In this document: positions 8,233 to 16,250 of the stretch, one piece after another
Layout of the letters: every line of letters starts with the position of its first letter
Numbering within the stretch: position 1 is the first letter of the stretch
Source: Mesosutterella faecium
GTDB lineage: Bacteria > Pseudomonadota > Gammaproteobacteria > Burkholderiales > Burkholderiaceae_F
Length of the DNA stretch: 64,000 bases
Reading direction: 5' to 3'
NCBI RefSeq assembly: GCF_022809315.2
Contig: NZ_JAKZJU020000002.1
Coordinates: 1 to 64,000 of the forward strand
Translations under genes and position numbers: made by a program
The notes under the pieces: model-generated
Database searches by the model: none
What the model was told of the DNA's origin: nothing
The model's input: the letters and a program-made list of their open reading frames with translations, nothing else

Positions 8233-9817
8233 GCGCCCCTCCCTCCAGCTCCTTGCAGACATCAGAGAAGCTATGCGGCGGCAGATCCATGTTCCCGAGG
8301 GCATGGCTCACGCTTTTCATCGGCTTGATGCTGTCGGTCAGCTTGTCCTCAGCTCCCCGATAGGCGGCAGCAACTTCTTCAGCGCTGCGGCTGCCATAGA
8401 CATCGAGCGCCAGCTCCAGCAGCGAGAGTTCGCTGACAATGTTCCTGCTTTTGACAAAGCGCTGCCGCAGCGCCCGCAGCAGCACACCGCGCCCAGGAGC
8501 GGTCAGCTGCTTAAGGTAGGCAGACACTTTTTGCGGGCAGACGGACTGGAGATAAGAGCTGTTGAAAGCGCTTGGGCGCTCGCTGAGCATTTCAAGTTCC
8601 ACGCCCCAGTTGATGCTGTCCCTGCGGGTTCCGTACTGTCGGTTGTATTCGGAAACGAGCTGCCCGCCCTCGGTGAAGATGGCCAGCTTGTTCCAGAACT
8701 TCTTCACAAACGTCTTCGTCCCAGGCGGCAGGCCGACCTGATAGGAATTCGTATCGACCTTGATGCGGCAGTCCTCCGTCACCGTTGCCCGGCCCCAGGA
8801 GTGAGTCACTTCGCGTGGGGCGTCCGGCAGCGGATTCATTGCCGCCAGATCCTCCTTGAAAAGGGCATCAATTGACTTGGGTTTGTGCAGATAGTGAGGT
8901 TTCCTGGCCTCGTTGAAGCAAAATTCCGCCAGTTCTGCGTTCAGGGCATCGTAGTTGCCGTTGAACGAACGCAGCGGGCAGAAAAAATTCCTTCTCACCC
9001 ACCCGACGGCATTTTCCACTGAACCCTTCTCGTTGCCTGAAGCAGGATTGCAGAACTCCGCGTCAAAACCGTAAGCCGTCATCAGGGTGAGAAAGTTTTC
9101 CGTCAGCTGGCGCGGATGATCCTTTGCGTCGTGGTTGCAAAGCCCATTGCCCAGATTCTTGCGGCGAATGACTTTAGTGACGGCTGTGCTCATGTTGTCG
9201 CAGCGAATGATCACCGGGACGCGCCCTATGCGCTTGAACATCTCCGCCAGGCCGTGGGCCAGGCACTCAAAGTTTTGTGCCGGCAGGGCGTACGCAAGCC
9301 GAAAATTTGAATGCGGGAAGCTCATCACCAAAATGTAATGGCGGCTTTCTCCGTTTTCACTGAGCATTGTTATTTCACCGAAATCAAGCTGTGCCTTGCC
9401 TGGCTGATGGAGCAGCTTGAGATGCTGGCGGCTCTGGGCCTGGCGCAGTGAGCTTCGAATGTCTTTGACCATGCGCTCGACGGTCCGGATGGATACATTG
9501 AGCGGAGGCAGATCCGCGGCAAGGCTGCCGGTTTTGATCAATTCATGAATGCGTTTGGCCGTGAGCCTGAGCTTGGGATTGGCAACAGCGCTGTCGCTCT
9601 GCAGGAGATTCAGCACGTAAGGCTGGCAGGAGTCGATCTTCTTGGCGCGTTCCTTATGGAAAGGCTCAGGAATCGATGCCTCTTTTTTGATGTACTTCAT
9701 CACCGTCTCACGGTTGAATCCTGTAATTTTCGCTATTTCTCGGGTTGAGCGGCCGCTGGCGGCCAGCTTCTTGATAAGATGAATTTGGTCCATGGATAGC
9801 ATTTGCGTTTGCTCCAT
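8225..9817 (-). CDS. istA: IS21 transposase IstA
   Basis: 530 residues. An N-terminal helix-turn-helix (STREIAKITGFNRETVMKYI) is followed by a DDE/rve integrase core with Asp in QLDFGEITML, Asp in VIRCDNMSTAV and Glu in NEKGSVENAVGWVRR. The C-terminal part (HSWGRATVTEDCRIKVDTN region) is a beta-barrel-like Mu-transposase C domain. Length is normal for IstA. The gene ends in an 8-bp overlap with istB. All catalytic positions appear present, so the element is potentially active. Confidence 0.9.
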   Translation of the reverse strand: MEQTQMLSMDQIHLIKKLAASGRSTREIAKITGFNRETVMKYIKKEASIPEPFHKERAKKIDSCQPYVLNLLQSDSAVANPKLRLTAKRIHELIKTGSLAADLPPLNVSIRTVERMVKDIRSSLRQAQSRQHLKLLHQPGKAQLDFGEITMLSENGESRHYILVMSFPHSNFRLAYALPAQNFECLAHGLAEMFKRIGRVPVIIRCDNMSTAVTKVIRRKNLGNGLCNHDAKDHPRQLTENFLTLMTAYGFDAEFCNPASGNEKGSVENAVGWVRRNFFCPLRSFNGNYDALNAELAEFCFNEARKPHYLHKPKSIDALFKEDLAAMNPLPDAPREVTHSWGRATVTEDCRIKVDTNSYQVGLPPGTKTFVKKFWNKLAIFTEGGQLVSEYNRQYGTRRDSINWGVELEMLSERPSAFNSSYLQSVCPQKVSAYLKQLTAPGRGVLLRALRQRFVKSRNIVSELSLLELALDVYGSRSAEEVAAAYRGAEDKLTDSIKPMKSVSHALGNMDLPPHSFSDVCKELEGGAHV

Positions 9818-9886
9818 CTGTTTGGCTGCAGTGGAGCGTGAATGATATTCGTGGACTTTGTCGTTTTAGAGAGAAAAGTGCTTCTC

Positions 9887-10966
9887 TCAGCCAAATATGC
9901 CGCTCACTTTCGTGACGGCACTGGTTGGTTTCTTATTGACGGTTCTGGTTGGATCCTTAGTGTCGCAAAACAGGGCGAGCTTTGCCGCGATGGCGCAGAC
10001 CTTGACGCCGTATTTCTTTCCGGACGCCTTGATCTTCCGGACCCATTCGCCAAGAGCTCCCTCGAGCCTGTCAGCCATGATCATCAAAGCCGAGGCCCCC
10101 TGAACTAACATGGATCTGGGGTGTTTCGGCCCTCTCTTCGTAATGTGGCCCAGGGTGTCCCTGTCTCCGGTCGAGTTCTGGCGGGGCACAAGGCCGAGAG
10201 AAGCTGCAAACTGCCGGCTGTCGCGGAAGCGGGAGGCTTCCCCGCAGTGCGTGAGGAGAGCGCCGGCGCATTTGGGCCCAATGCCCGGGATTGTCATCAG
10301 ACGCTTCGAGTCCTCGTTTGCACGCACGAGTTCGTCATACTTCTGTCCGGCCTTTTTCTCCCATTCAGAGGCCTCGAGCCAGGAGTCCCGCAGCATCAGG
10401 AGGGCTTCCTCGGCCAAAGGCGTCAGATCCTTCGTATGCGTCTCTATGAACTCCGGCAGCTGTTCGGCTATGAACCGGCTTGTTTGAGGACTGCTTAAAC
10501 CATATTCGAGCAGCAGGGCGTGAATTCTGTTTCCGAATTCTATGCGGGTCTTCATGTAGCCCTGATAGATGCGCTGCAGGGACTGGAGATCCTGCTGCGC
10601 CTGGGTTTTCGGGGCCACAAAGCTGATGCCCGGAATGTACCAGGCCCAGGCGATGTAGGCGGCGTCAAGCATGTTGTTCTTCTGATGCCCGCATCTGATC
10701 CGCTTCACATCACCGGGATTCACAAGCCGTCCGTCGTGCCCCAGCGCTTTCACTTTGCGGATGAAGCTGTGGCTTCCGCCGCAGGCCTCCATCAGAACGG
10801 TGGCCCTGGGCATGTTCGTAAGCCTTTCCAGCAGCTTTTCCTTCGAAATGCGGGGCAGCTTCAGGACTATCTTCTGGTTCTTGTCATAGCCGACGACATC
10901 GCAGTGGGTTTTGGCAAGGTCGATGCCGATGACAACAGCGGGATTGTTTGAGAGGGTAGAATTCAT
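9887..10966 (-). CDS. IS110-family DEDD transposase (bridge-RNA recombinase)
   Basis: 359 residues from MNSTLSNNPAVVIGIDLA. The N-terminal RuvC-like DEDD domain shows Asp in VIGIDLAKTHCDVV, Glu in TVLMEACGG, and an Asp pair region VNPGDVKRIRCGHQKNNMLDAAY. The C-terminal transposase_20 domain has TIPGIGPKCAGALL and a basic GHITKRGPKHPRSMLVQGAS segment with the candidate catalytic Ser. The frame is open to 11068, but the ATG at 10966 fits the family N-terminus. IS110-family recombinases use an element-encoded guide RNA. The C-terminus differs from the truncated remnant at 7308-7400. Confidence 0.9.
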   Translation of the reverse strand: MNSTLSNNPAVVIGIDLAKTHCDVVGYDKNQKIVLKLPRISKEKLLERLTNMPRATVLMEACGGSHSFIRKVKALGHDGRLVNPGDVKRIRCGHQKNNMLDAAYIAWAWYIPGISFVAPKTQAQQDLQSLQRIYQGYMKTRIEFGNRIHALLLEYGLSSPQTSRFIAEQLPEFIETHTKDLTPLAEEALLMLRDSWLEASEWEKKAGQKYDELVRANEDSKRLMTIPGIGPKCAGALLTHCGEASRFRDSRQFAASLGLVPRQNSTGDRDTLGHITKRGPKHPRSMLVQGASALMIMADRLEGALGEWVRKIKASGKKYGVKVCAIAAKLALFCDTKDPTRTVNKKPTSAVTKVSGIFG

Positions 10967-11116
10967 GGTGGAGCGCTCCTTGGTTGTGTATACCTCAGTT
11001 ATAGCCCCGGGCGGGGTTATGTTCTGAGAAATCAGGGCGCTCTTTTTGTTTTCAGAGACGACTTTCATGATGGATGGTCACCGCGAGTAAGGCCCCGCTG
11101 TAGGGGGCTGACCATC
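10967..11116 (-). ncRNA. Candidate IS110 bridge-RNA region
   Basis: The non-coding segment immediately upstream of the IS110-family transposase, about 150 bp, is where IS110-group elements encode the bridge RNA. Its outer part folds: GATGGTCA (11073-11080) pairs with TGACCATC (11109-11116) and encloses GCCCC/GGGGC (11092-11108). Target-binding and donor-binding loops were not identified, and the hairpin may equally be flanking target DNA. Confidence 0.25.
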
Positions 11117-11157
11117 TCATTAACTTCCGCCAGGCCAAAGACGAATCGTCGTTTTCC

Positions 11158-12180
11158 TTGGAAATCCGCGACGCCGTCAATTCCCTGGACTTCGCGATTC
11201 CCCGTGCGCTTCCCCGGGGAGATCCCTTTGCGCCTTCCGTCCCGGAGGAATACTGGAAAAAAATCCGCAGCGCAGTGGAGCAGCTGTGGCCCGCCCGGGT
11301 CAGGCCCCTTTTCAAGGGCAAGGACGAGGCGCGGGCTTATCAGGAGGCCTGGATCTCTGCCGCGTATTCGCCTTTTTGGGACTGCCTGAGGATCTCCGCG
11401 CTCTGGTGCGCCGGGCAGCCGGGGCGGCAGGCTCTCCTTGAAGCTGTGCGGCAGGCGGATGCGGTGCCCCGGCAGTATCCCCCGGCCGCGAGCCCGCTGC
11501 TCAAGGCCGTTGAGAGAGGGCCCCATAACCCCTATCTTGACGAAGAGTCTGCCCTCGACAAATACAGGGAGGTCTTTCCCAAAGGCAGCTTCACCCCTCC
11601 GATCGACACCTGCATGAAGCTGGGACGCCTGGTTGTCGAAAGCCGGCGCAAGCGCCCGGCGTGCGTTTCGGCCTGGGATGTATTCCGCTGCCTGCCTCCG
11701 ACTCTTCCCCATCTGAGCTGCCGCTGGCTGACCAGGACCCTTCTGGGCTTCGCCGACGCCTGCGCGAGGCTGGGCATCAGGATTAAAAAGATTCCCGCCG
11801 CCTGTGCCGCTTTTCTGGGGCGGGATGCTTCGATTGCGATCCGGAGCCCGGCGGTGAGGAGCTTCTTTCTCCTGCCGCCGAAGAAGGACTTTTCGATTGA
11901 CGTCCGCGCCCCGGCCGGGATGACGCTGCTCGGGTACTTGTTTTACGCTTTCTCAAAGACAGGGGAATACGAAGCGGTCTTCATCGTGTCGGAATCATTG
12001 CTGCGGGCCTTCTCGGGCGAGCCGAAGCTTCTTAGGCGGTTCAAGGAATCCCCCGGCTATCAGCTCTTCCTGAAAGCCGCGGTACAGGAGGAGCCGACTC
12101 CGAAGGGACGGCGAGACTGGCTGGAACAGGTTGGGCCAGGCCTCCTTCCTGGTGGAATTGGCCAAGGGTGCGCGGGCTAA
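11158..12180 (+). CDS. Unrecognised protein upstream of the reverse transcriptase, 5'-truncated
   Basis: 340 codons from a TTG, but the same frame is open without an ATG back to 11104 (coding for ADHLINFRQAKDESSFS), where it meets the IS110-family element. The N-terminus was therefore probably cut off by that insertion. The sequence is helical and rich in Arg/Leu/Trp, with segments such as WDVFRCLPPTLPHLSCRWL and a GMTLLGYLFYAFS helix. No domain was recognised. Its end overlaps the reverse transcriptase frame by 50 bp. Removing one G in the GGG at 12132-12134 would join the two frames smoothly (WLEQVGQASFLVELAKG). The two may therefore be halves of one larger protein separated by a frameshift, or coupled genes. 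Confidence 0.55.
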   Translation: MEIRDAVNSLDFAIPRALPRGDPFAPSVPEEYWKKIRSAVEQLWPARVRPLFKGKDEARAYQEAWISAAYSPFWDCLRISALWCAGQPGRQALLEAVRQADAVPRQYPPAASPLLKAVERGPHNPYLDEESALDKYREVFPKGSFTPPIDTCMKLGRLVVESRRKRPACVSAWDVFRCLPPTLPHLSCRWLTRTLLGFADACARLGIRIKKIPAACAAFLGRDASIAIRSPAVRSFFLLPPKKDFSIDVRAPAGMTLLGYLFYAFSKTGEYEAVFIVSESLLRAFSGEPKLLRRFKESPGYQLFLKAAVQEEPTPKGRRDWLEQVGPGLLPGGIGQGCAG

Positions 12181-14716
12181 CTGCTACTTTCCACGGGGAT
12201 ACCAGAGGTCCCTTCTGCTGGTGAGCTCCGAGCGGCAGAAACGGCGGCTCGAAGAAAGCGGGCATTGGCTGCGGCTTTTCGACTTGAAAGACGGCTTCCG
12301 CAAGGGCGCGGCCAATTGGAAATTCATTCTTCTGCAGGAGAGCTGGGATACTGTCTGGAACGCAAAGGATCGCCTGCAGGAAGAACTGACTGCTGAAAAG
12401 GACGCTTCGGCCTACCTGCGCTTCGTGGCTCGCCATCATCCCTCCGGGGATCTGTCCCTGGACTTTTACAACAACAAGAAGATAAAAGAGCGCTTTATTT
12501 ATGATTTCCACGGCTCCCCACTTTGGGAAAAGGCGGGAGGGGCCTGTCTCGAGCCACAAGAAGCTGAAGCCCTCTGCTTCGCCTGGGGGTCTGCTTCCTT
12601 TCGGGGCAGGGCGGGGAGCCTCGCTCCGGCCCTGGAGGAGGTCGGGCCGTACTGCCGGGAGGATCTGCTTGCCCTGATGCTCACCCCCGCGGGGCTGAGG
12701 CGCTGCCGCGGGGCGCTGCTTCGGGTCCTGCCCCGGGCATCGGCGGATGCGGTGCGTCATATCGCGGACAGATGCGAGGAGGGCGTTGTTCTCCGTGCGA
12801 TCGCGCTTCATGGCCCCGAGGAAGCAAGAGTTCCAGCTGCCCTCAGGGCTTACGACCAGCTTGCGCCGGGGAAAGCCGCCGCGCTCGGGCGGAAGCTTTT
12901 CCTCGCGGGCCTGCCTGTCAGGCTTGCTCCGGGATGGCTCGACCGGGGAAGCTGGAGCGCAGAAAAACTTTTCCTTGCGCTGTGCGAGCTCTGCGGAGAC
13001 CCGGACAGGGCGGGCCTGCGCCAGGCGCTCGAAGCCTGCGCGCCGGAGCCGGCGGGCAGCAGGCGCCTTTCCAGGAAGGCGCGGCTTATCGTTGCCCGGC
13101 TTGCCGCCCGAGCCGCGCGCCGGTTTGAACCCGGCGAAGCGGGAGCCGCCCCCGGAGCGCTTTCTGCACGGGAGGTCGGGCTCGCGGAATGGCTTCTTCG
13201 GGAGGCCCGCTGCTGCGCCTGGGGGGCGGCCTCTTACAACGGCCCCGGGCAAAGCATCGCCCCCGCCTTGAATGAGATTGGGCCGAACTGCCGGGAAGAT
13301 CTGCTTGCCCTGATGCTCACCCCCGCGGGAGTGAGGCGCGGCGGCGGGGCGCTGCTTCGGGTTCTGCACAAAGCGCCCGCAGAGGCAGTTCTCGAAATCA
13401 TTGACCATTGCACCGATGTCGAAGTCCTCCAGGCGATCGCGCTTCATGGCCCGAAGGAAGCGCGGGTCCCGGCGGCCCGGCAGGCTTTTGACCGGCTAAG
13501 GCCCCAAAAGGCTATCGAGCTCGCGAAGAAGTTTTTTCTTGCAGGCCTTCCCGTCAGGCTCGCCTGGGGATGCCGGGATGTCAAGAGCTGGACTCGGGAA
13601 AAGCTTTTCCTCGCGCTCTGCGCCTCCTGCGACAAGCGGGATGCAAACGAACTGTGCGAGGTGCTGGATGTCTTCGCCCGGAGCTTCCAAGGCCCGGATG
13701 CAGAGGCCGCTGCCCGCGGCACGCTGGAAGAGGTTGCCAGGCTTGCCGCCCGGGCAGGGCGGCTCCTTGTGTCCGCTGAAGCGGGGCTTGTGGCGGGACT
13801 TTGGCCCGGCAAGCAGGCGAGGATCGTGAAATGGCTCATTTCCGCGATGGACTGGAAAGCCGCCCCGGGCTGCCGGTTGCAAAAAAGCTACCGCAGGTTC
13901 CATATCCCGAAAAAGCATGGCGGGAAGAGGCTCATTTCGGAACCGATTAAAAAGCTCAAGTTCCTGCAGCGCGGAGTCCTTGAGCGCCTGATCGCTCCCT
14001 TGGGCGCGCACCCGGCCGCGATGGGGTTTGTGGCCGGCAAGTCCATCGCAGACAATGCGTCCGTGCACTCGGGCCAGCCCGTGGTGGCGGTGGCCGACGT
14101 CCACAACTGCTTTCCCTCGGTGGCCTGGCCTGTGCTGTACCGGGTGCTTGAAAGGGACCTGGGCCCCAGGCTGGGGGCTCCCGCCTGCGCCCTCATCGCC
14201 GACCTCTGCACGCTGGACGGGGGGCTCCCGATGGGCTCTCCCGCCTCTCCGGCGCTCTTGAACCGGGTGCTCTTCAAGGCCGATGAAATCCTGGCCTCTG
14301 AGGCGAAGCGGAAAGGCTGCCGGTATACGCGCTACGCGGATGACCTCGCTTTTTCGGGAGGCGAAGGGGCGGTCGGGCTCATCGCGCGGGCGGGGTCGGT
14401 CCTCTCCGCGGCGGGGCTCAGGCTCGATCCCAAAAAATCCAGCGTCTTTCGGCGCGGGCGCCGTCAGGTCGTCACGGGGCTTACGGTGAACGCGAAGCCC
14501 GACGTCTCCCGGGACTACAGGCGCCGGGTGCGCGCAGCGGCCGACCGCTGGAGGAAGGGCCTCGAGCCTTCCTGGCTGGGCTGTCCCGTGACCAGGGAGC
14601 AGCTGCTCGGCCGCATCGCCTTCGTGAATATGACTTCGGCCGAGGAAGCCGTCCGGCTCCGCAAATGGATGAGAGAGGGCGACCGGCTCAGAGGAAAGAA
14701 AGGGAAGGCTGCATGA
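12131..14716 (+). CDS. Retron-type reverse transcriptase with long duplicated N-terminal region
   Basis: 861 codons from a TTG (no ATG nearby; the frame may continue from the upstream ORF). The RT domain fills about residues 585-855. RT1 is YRRFHIPKKHGGKRLISEP. The retron X motif NAxxH is N642-H646 (NASVH). RT3 is VADVHNCFPSV, RT4 is GLPMGSPASPALLN, and the catalytic box is YADD at 735-738. The retron Y motif VTG is near residue 781 (VTGLTVN). Residues about 145-568 contain a module repeated with a spacing of 212 residues; both copies carry CREDLLALMLTPAG, with ALLRVL and KLFLAGLPVRLA further on. Typical retron RTs are 300-400 residues, so this is an unusually large architecture. Its stop overlaps the next gene (ATGA). 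The RT domain is certain; the role (defence, DNA synthesis) is inference. Confidence 0.9.
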   Translation: MGQASFLVELAKGARANCYFPRGYQRSLLLVSSERQKRRLEESGHWLRLFDLKDGFRKGAANWKFILLQESWDTVWNAKDRLQEELTAEKDASAYLRFVARHHPSGDLSLDFYNNKKIKERFIYDFHGSPLWEKAGGACLEPQEAEALCFAWGSASFRGRAGSLAPALEEVGPYCREDLLALMLTPAGLRRCRGALLRVLPRASADAVRHIADRCEEGVVLRAIALHGPEEARVPAALRAYDQLAPGKAAALGRKLFLAGLPVRLAPGWLDRGSWSAEKLFLALCELCGDPDRAGLRQALEACAPEPAGSRRLSRKARLIVARLAARAARRFEPGEAGAAPGALSAREVGLAEWLLREARCCAWGAASYNGPGQSIAPALNEIGPNCREDLLALMLTPAGVRRGGGALLRVLHKAPAEAVLEIIDHCTDVEVLQAIALHGPKEARVPAARQAFDRLRPQKAIELAKKFFLAGLPVRLAWGCRDVKSWTREKLFLALCASCDKRDANELCEVLDVFARSFQGPDAEAAARGTLEEVARLAARAGRLLVSAEAGLVAGLWPGKQARIVKWLISAMDWKAAPGCRLQKSYRRFHIPKKHGGKRLISEPIKKLKFLQRGVLERLIAPLGAHPAAMGFVAGKSIADNASVHSGQPVVAVADVHNCFPSVAWPVLYRVLERDLGPRLGAPACALIADLCTLDGGLPMGSPASPALLNRVLFKADEILASEAKRKGCRYTRYADDLAFSGGEGAVGLIARAGSVLSAAGLRLDPKKSSVFRRGRRQVVTGLTVNAKPDVSRDYRRRVRAAADRWRKGLEPSWLGCPVTREQLLGRIAFVNMTSAEEAVRLRKWMREGDRLRGKKGKAA

Positions 14717-15654
14717 GCGGAGAAACCATCACAGTGGCTCTCGCCGATGCGCTTTTAGCCCTCCGTGAATTCCAGCGTCTGGGACTCAAGGCGGAAGTCC
14801 GGGAGGTCCGCGCCGCCATTCACGAAGAAGCGCTTGAAACGGATGAGAGAACCGGGCGGCTCCTGCAGCACCTGCCGCAGGCGCCGGTGCCCTTCAAGGC
14901 GGAGCGCATCGTGATCGACCTCATCCGCATTCTTGCGGATGCGAGCCGCGACACCGGGCTTGAGTTCTTTGTGAAGGACCGGAAGCTTGCCGTTTTCTCA
15001 GGGCTTTTCGTGCGGAGCGGCCGGGTGACTTTCGATTATTTCGGGCAGTCGTATTACCCGGGCCTTGCGGTCTACGGCACCCGCCTGTCTGACTGGCTGG
15101 ACGGGGCGGACGAGGATTTGGAGAGTATCCGGGAAGGTCCGCGCGGCGCGGCGCTTTGCATCTCCGATGACGCCGCCCGGCTGAGAATCTTTTCTCGCGA
15201 GAACGCGCACGGCTTTGACGGGTTCAGCGGCGAAGGCCGGGTGCCTGTCCGCCTTTATTTCCGGACAGGCTCCGCACTCCGTTTCCGGGCTCTGGGCGAG
15301 AGGCCCCTCTCTTACCGCGAAGGAGCCTATGAGGTGGGGCTCTCCGCCGAAGACCTGATGGAATGCATGGCTGCAGGGTTCGAAAAGAGCGTCCTCGCCG
15401 CGGGCTGCGCCTTCATGCGTTTCCCGGATCCCGTGGATGAGGTCACTGCAGGCTGCGGCAAGGTGTTCTTGAATGCCGTGCACGGATACTCCGGCCTTGC
15501 CGTTTCAACCCATAGCGAGAAGTCTTTGTCGAGCCTTCATCCGCTGCTTTCGCTCCCAATCGATTTGTGCCCCGTCCTTTTCGAGCACTTCGCGAGCTTC
15601 ACCTTTCCCAATGAAGAGGAATTCGTGCGCCTGATCTTCAGCTATGGGCGCTGA
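14713..15654 (+). CDS. Unrecognised protein coupled to the reverse transcriptase
   Basis: 313 residues from ATG 14713, whose start overlaps the RT stop as ATGA, so translation is coupled. The N-terminal 60 residues are helical (ADALLALREFQRLGLKAEVR). The rest alternates strands and helices, with aromatic-rich pieces such as VTFDYFGQSYYPGLAVYG. There is no signal peptide, membrane segment or known catalytic motif. Gene order and coupling suggest it works with the RT as an accessory or effector. A frame extending back to 14665 overlaps the RT and is less likely. No family was recognised. Confidence 0.7.
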   Translation: MSGETITVALADALLALREFQRLGLKAEVREVRAAIHEEALETDERTGRLLQHLPQAPVPFKAERIVIDLIRILADASRDTGLEFFVKDRKLAVFSGLFVRSGRVTFDYFGQSYYPGLAVYGTRLSDWLDGADEDLESIREGPRGAALCISDDAARLRIFSRENAHGFDGFSGEGRVPVRLYFRTGSALRFRALGERPLSYREGAYEVGLSAEDLMECMAAGFEKSVLAAGCAFMRFPDPVDEVTAGCGKVFLNAVHGYSGLAVSTHSEKSLSSLHPLLSLPIDLCPVLFEHFASFTFPNEEEFVRLIFSYGR

Positions 15655-15672
15655 AAAGGAGACTGCCGATCT

Positions 15673-16038
15673 TCAGCCCCACTCGTGCTTCATGTGCAGG
15701 AGGATGAGGACGGTCGAAATGACGGCGCAGGAGAGGTGCAGCGCGAGCCACGGCAGCCCCGGGAGGAAGGCGGTGCCCCAGTGGAAGTTCGCGAGGAGCG
15801 CAAGCCCCGAGAGGTAGAGCAGCACCATGAAGAGCGCGAGCAGGAGAATCACCGCCGCGTCCCCGGCGGGCGTCTTCGTGTACTTCAGGTGCGGGAGGCT
15901 GCGGTAGAAGTCGAGGCTTGCCGCGTTGTGCCAGATAAAGGCGAGAAAGAGAATCCCCGCGATGATTTCATGGGCCATCCCCGGCAGGAAAAGTCCGGCG
16001 AATGTGAGAATGAAAAGGGCGAGACAGATGATGGCCAT
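15673..16038 (-). CDS. DUF4405-like four-helix membrane protein
   Basis: 121 residues from MAIICLALFILTF (ATG at 16038; the frame upstream to 16185 lacks hydrophobic or motif support). It has four hydrophobic helices with conserved-looking His residues near membrane boundaries (MAHE, FIWHN, LHLSC, LLHMKHEWG). DUF4405 proteins share this His pattern and are thought to be cytochrome b-like membrane proteins, possibly haem-binding. It lies on the strand opposite to the reverse transcriptase locus and converges with it, with only 18 bp between the stops. Function unknown. Confidence 0.6.
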   Translation of the reverse strand: MAIICLALFILTFAGLFLPGMAHEIIAGILFLAFIWHNAASLDFYRSLPHLKYTKTPAGDAAVILLLALFMVLLYLSGLALLANFHWGTAFLPGLPWLALHLSCAVISTVLILLHMKHEWG

Positions 16039-16250
16039 TGGCGAATTCCTGTGGACGGAGGAAAAGGGCTCTCCGTGATTATAAAAGGGCGCAGGAACCG
16101 GAACGAGCGGCGGGGGTGGCCCCACCTGAGGGCCGACGGGGAAAGCGGCCCGGCTTCCAGCCGGTCGCGTTTTTATAAGATTCAAAGTAATCAGAAAACA
16201 ATGGTAAAAAAATATTTTTAAACTCTCGCTTTTCCCCGCCTGGGCGCTGC

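Larger units (their letters stand above)
7401..9870 (-). mobile_element. IS21-family element (istA-istB)
   Basis: A complete istA/istB pair is flanked by partly repeated terminal sequence. The left end starts near TGTTCCGTCAAGTC (7401) and carries CAAAGTCC at 7436-7443. The right end, read inward, also has ACGACAAAGTCC (about 9853-9864). An inverted repeat AAAACCAACCA / TGGTTGGTTTT (7417-7463) lies downstream of istB and may end its transcript. The exact right boundary and target duplication could not be fixed, because the element abuts the IS110-family element. Confidence 0.75.
9850..11116 (-). mobile_element. IS110-family element
   Basis: It contains one DEDD transposase gene on the minus strand with about 150 bp of non-coding DNA upstream of it (10967-11116). 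IS110 elements lack terminal inverted repeats, so the ends are approximate. On the right, a reading frame of the neighbouring reverse-transcriptase locus opens at 11104. On the left, a GAGAGAA/TTCTCTC hairpin near 9868-9887 lies just beyond the transposase stop and may be a terminator. The element seems to have inserted at the 5' end of the gene at 11158-12180. Confidence 0.65.

Noticed and set aside
12131..14716. Group II intron maturase or diversity-generating RT
   Set aside because: NAxxH and VTG motifs point to the retron type; no maturase/HNH domain, intron ends, template or variable repeat was seen.
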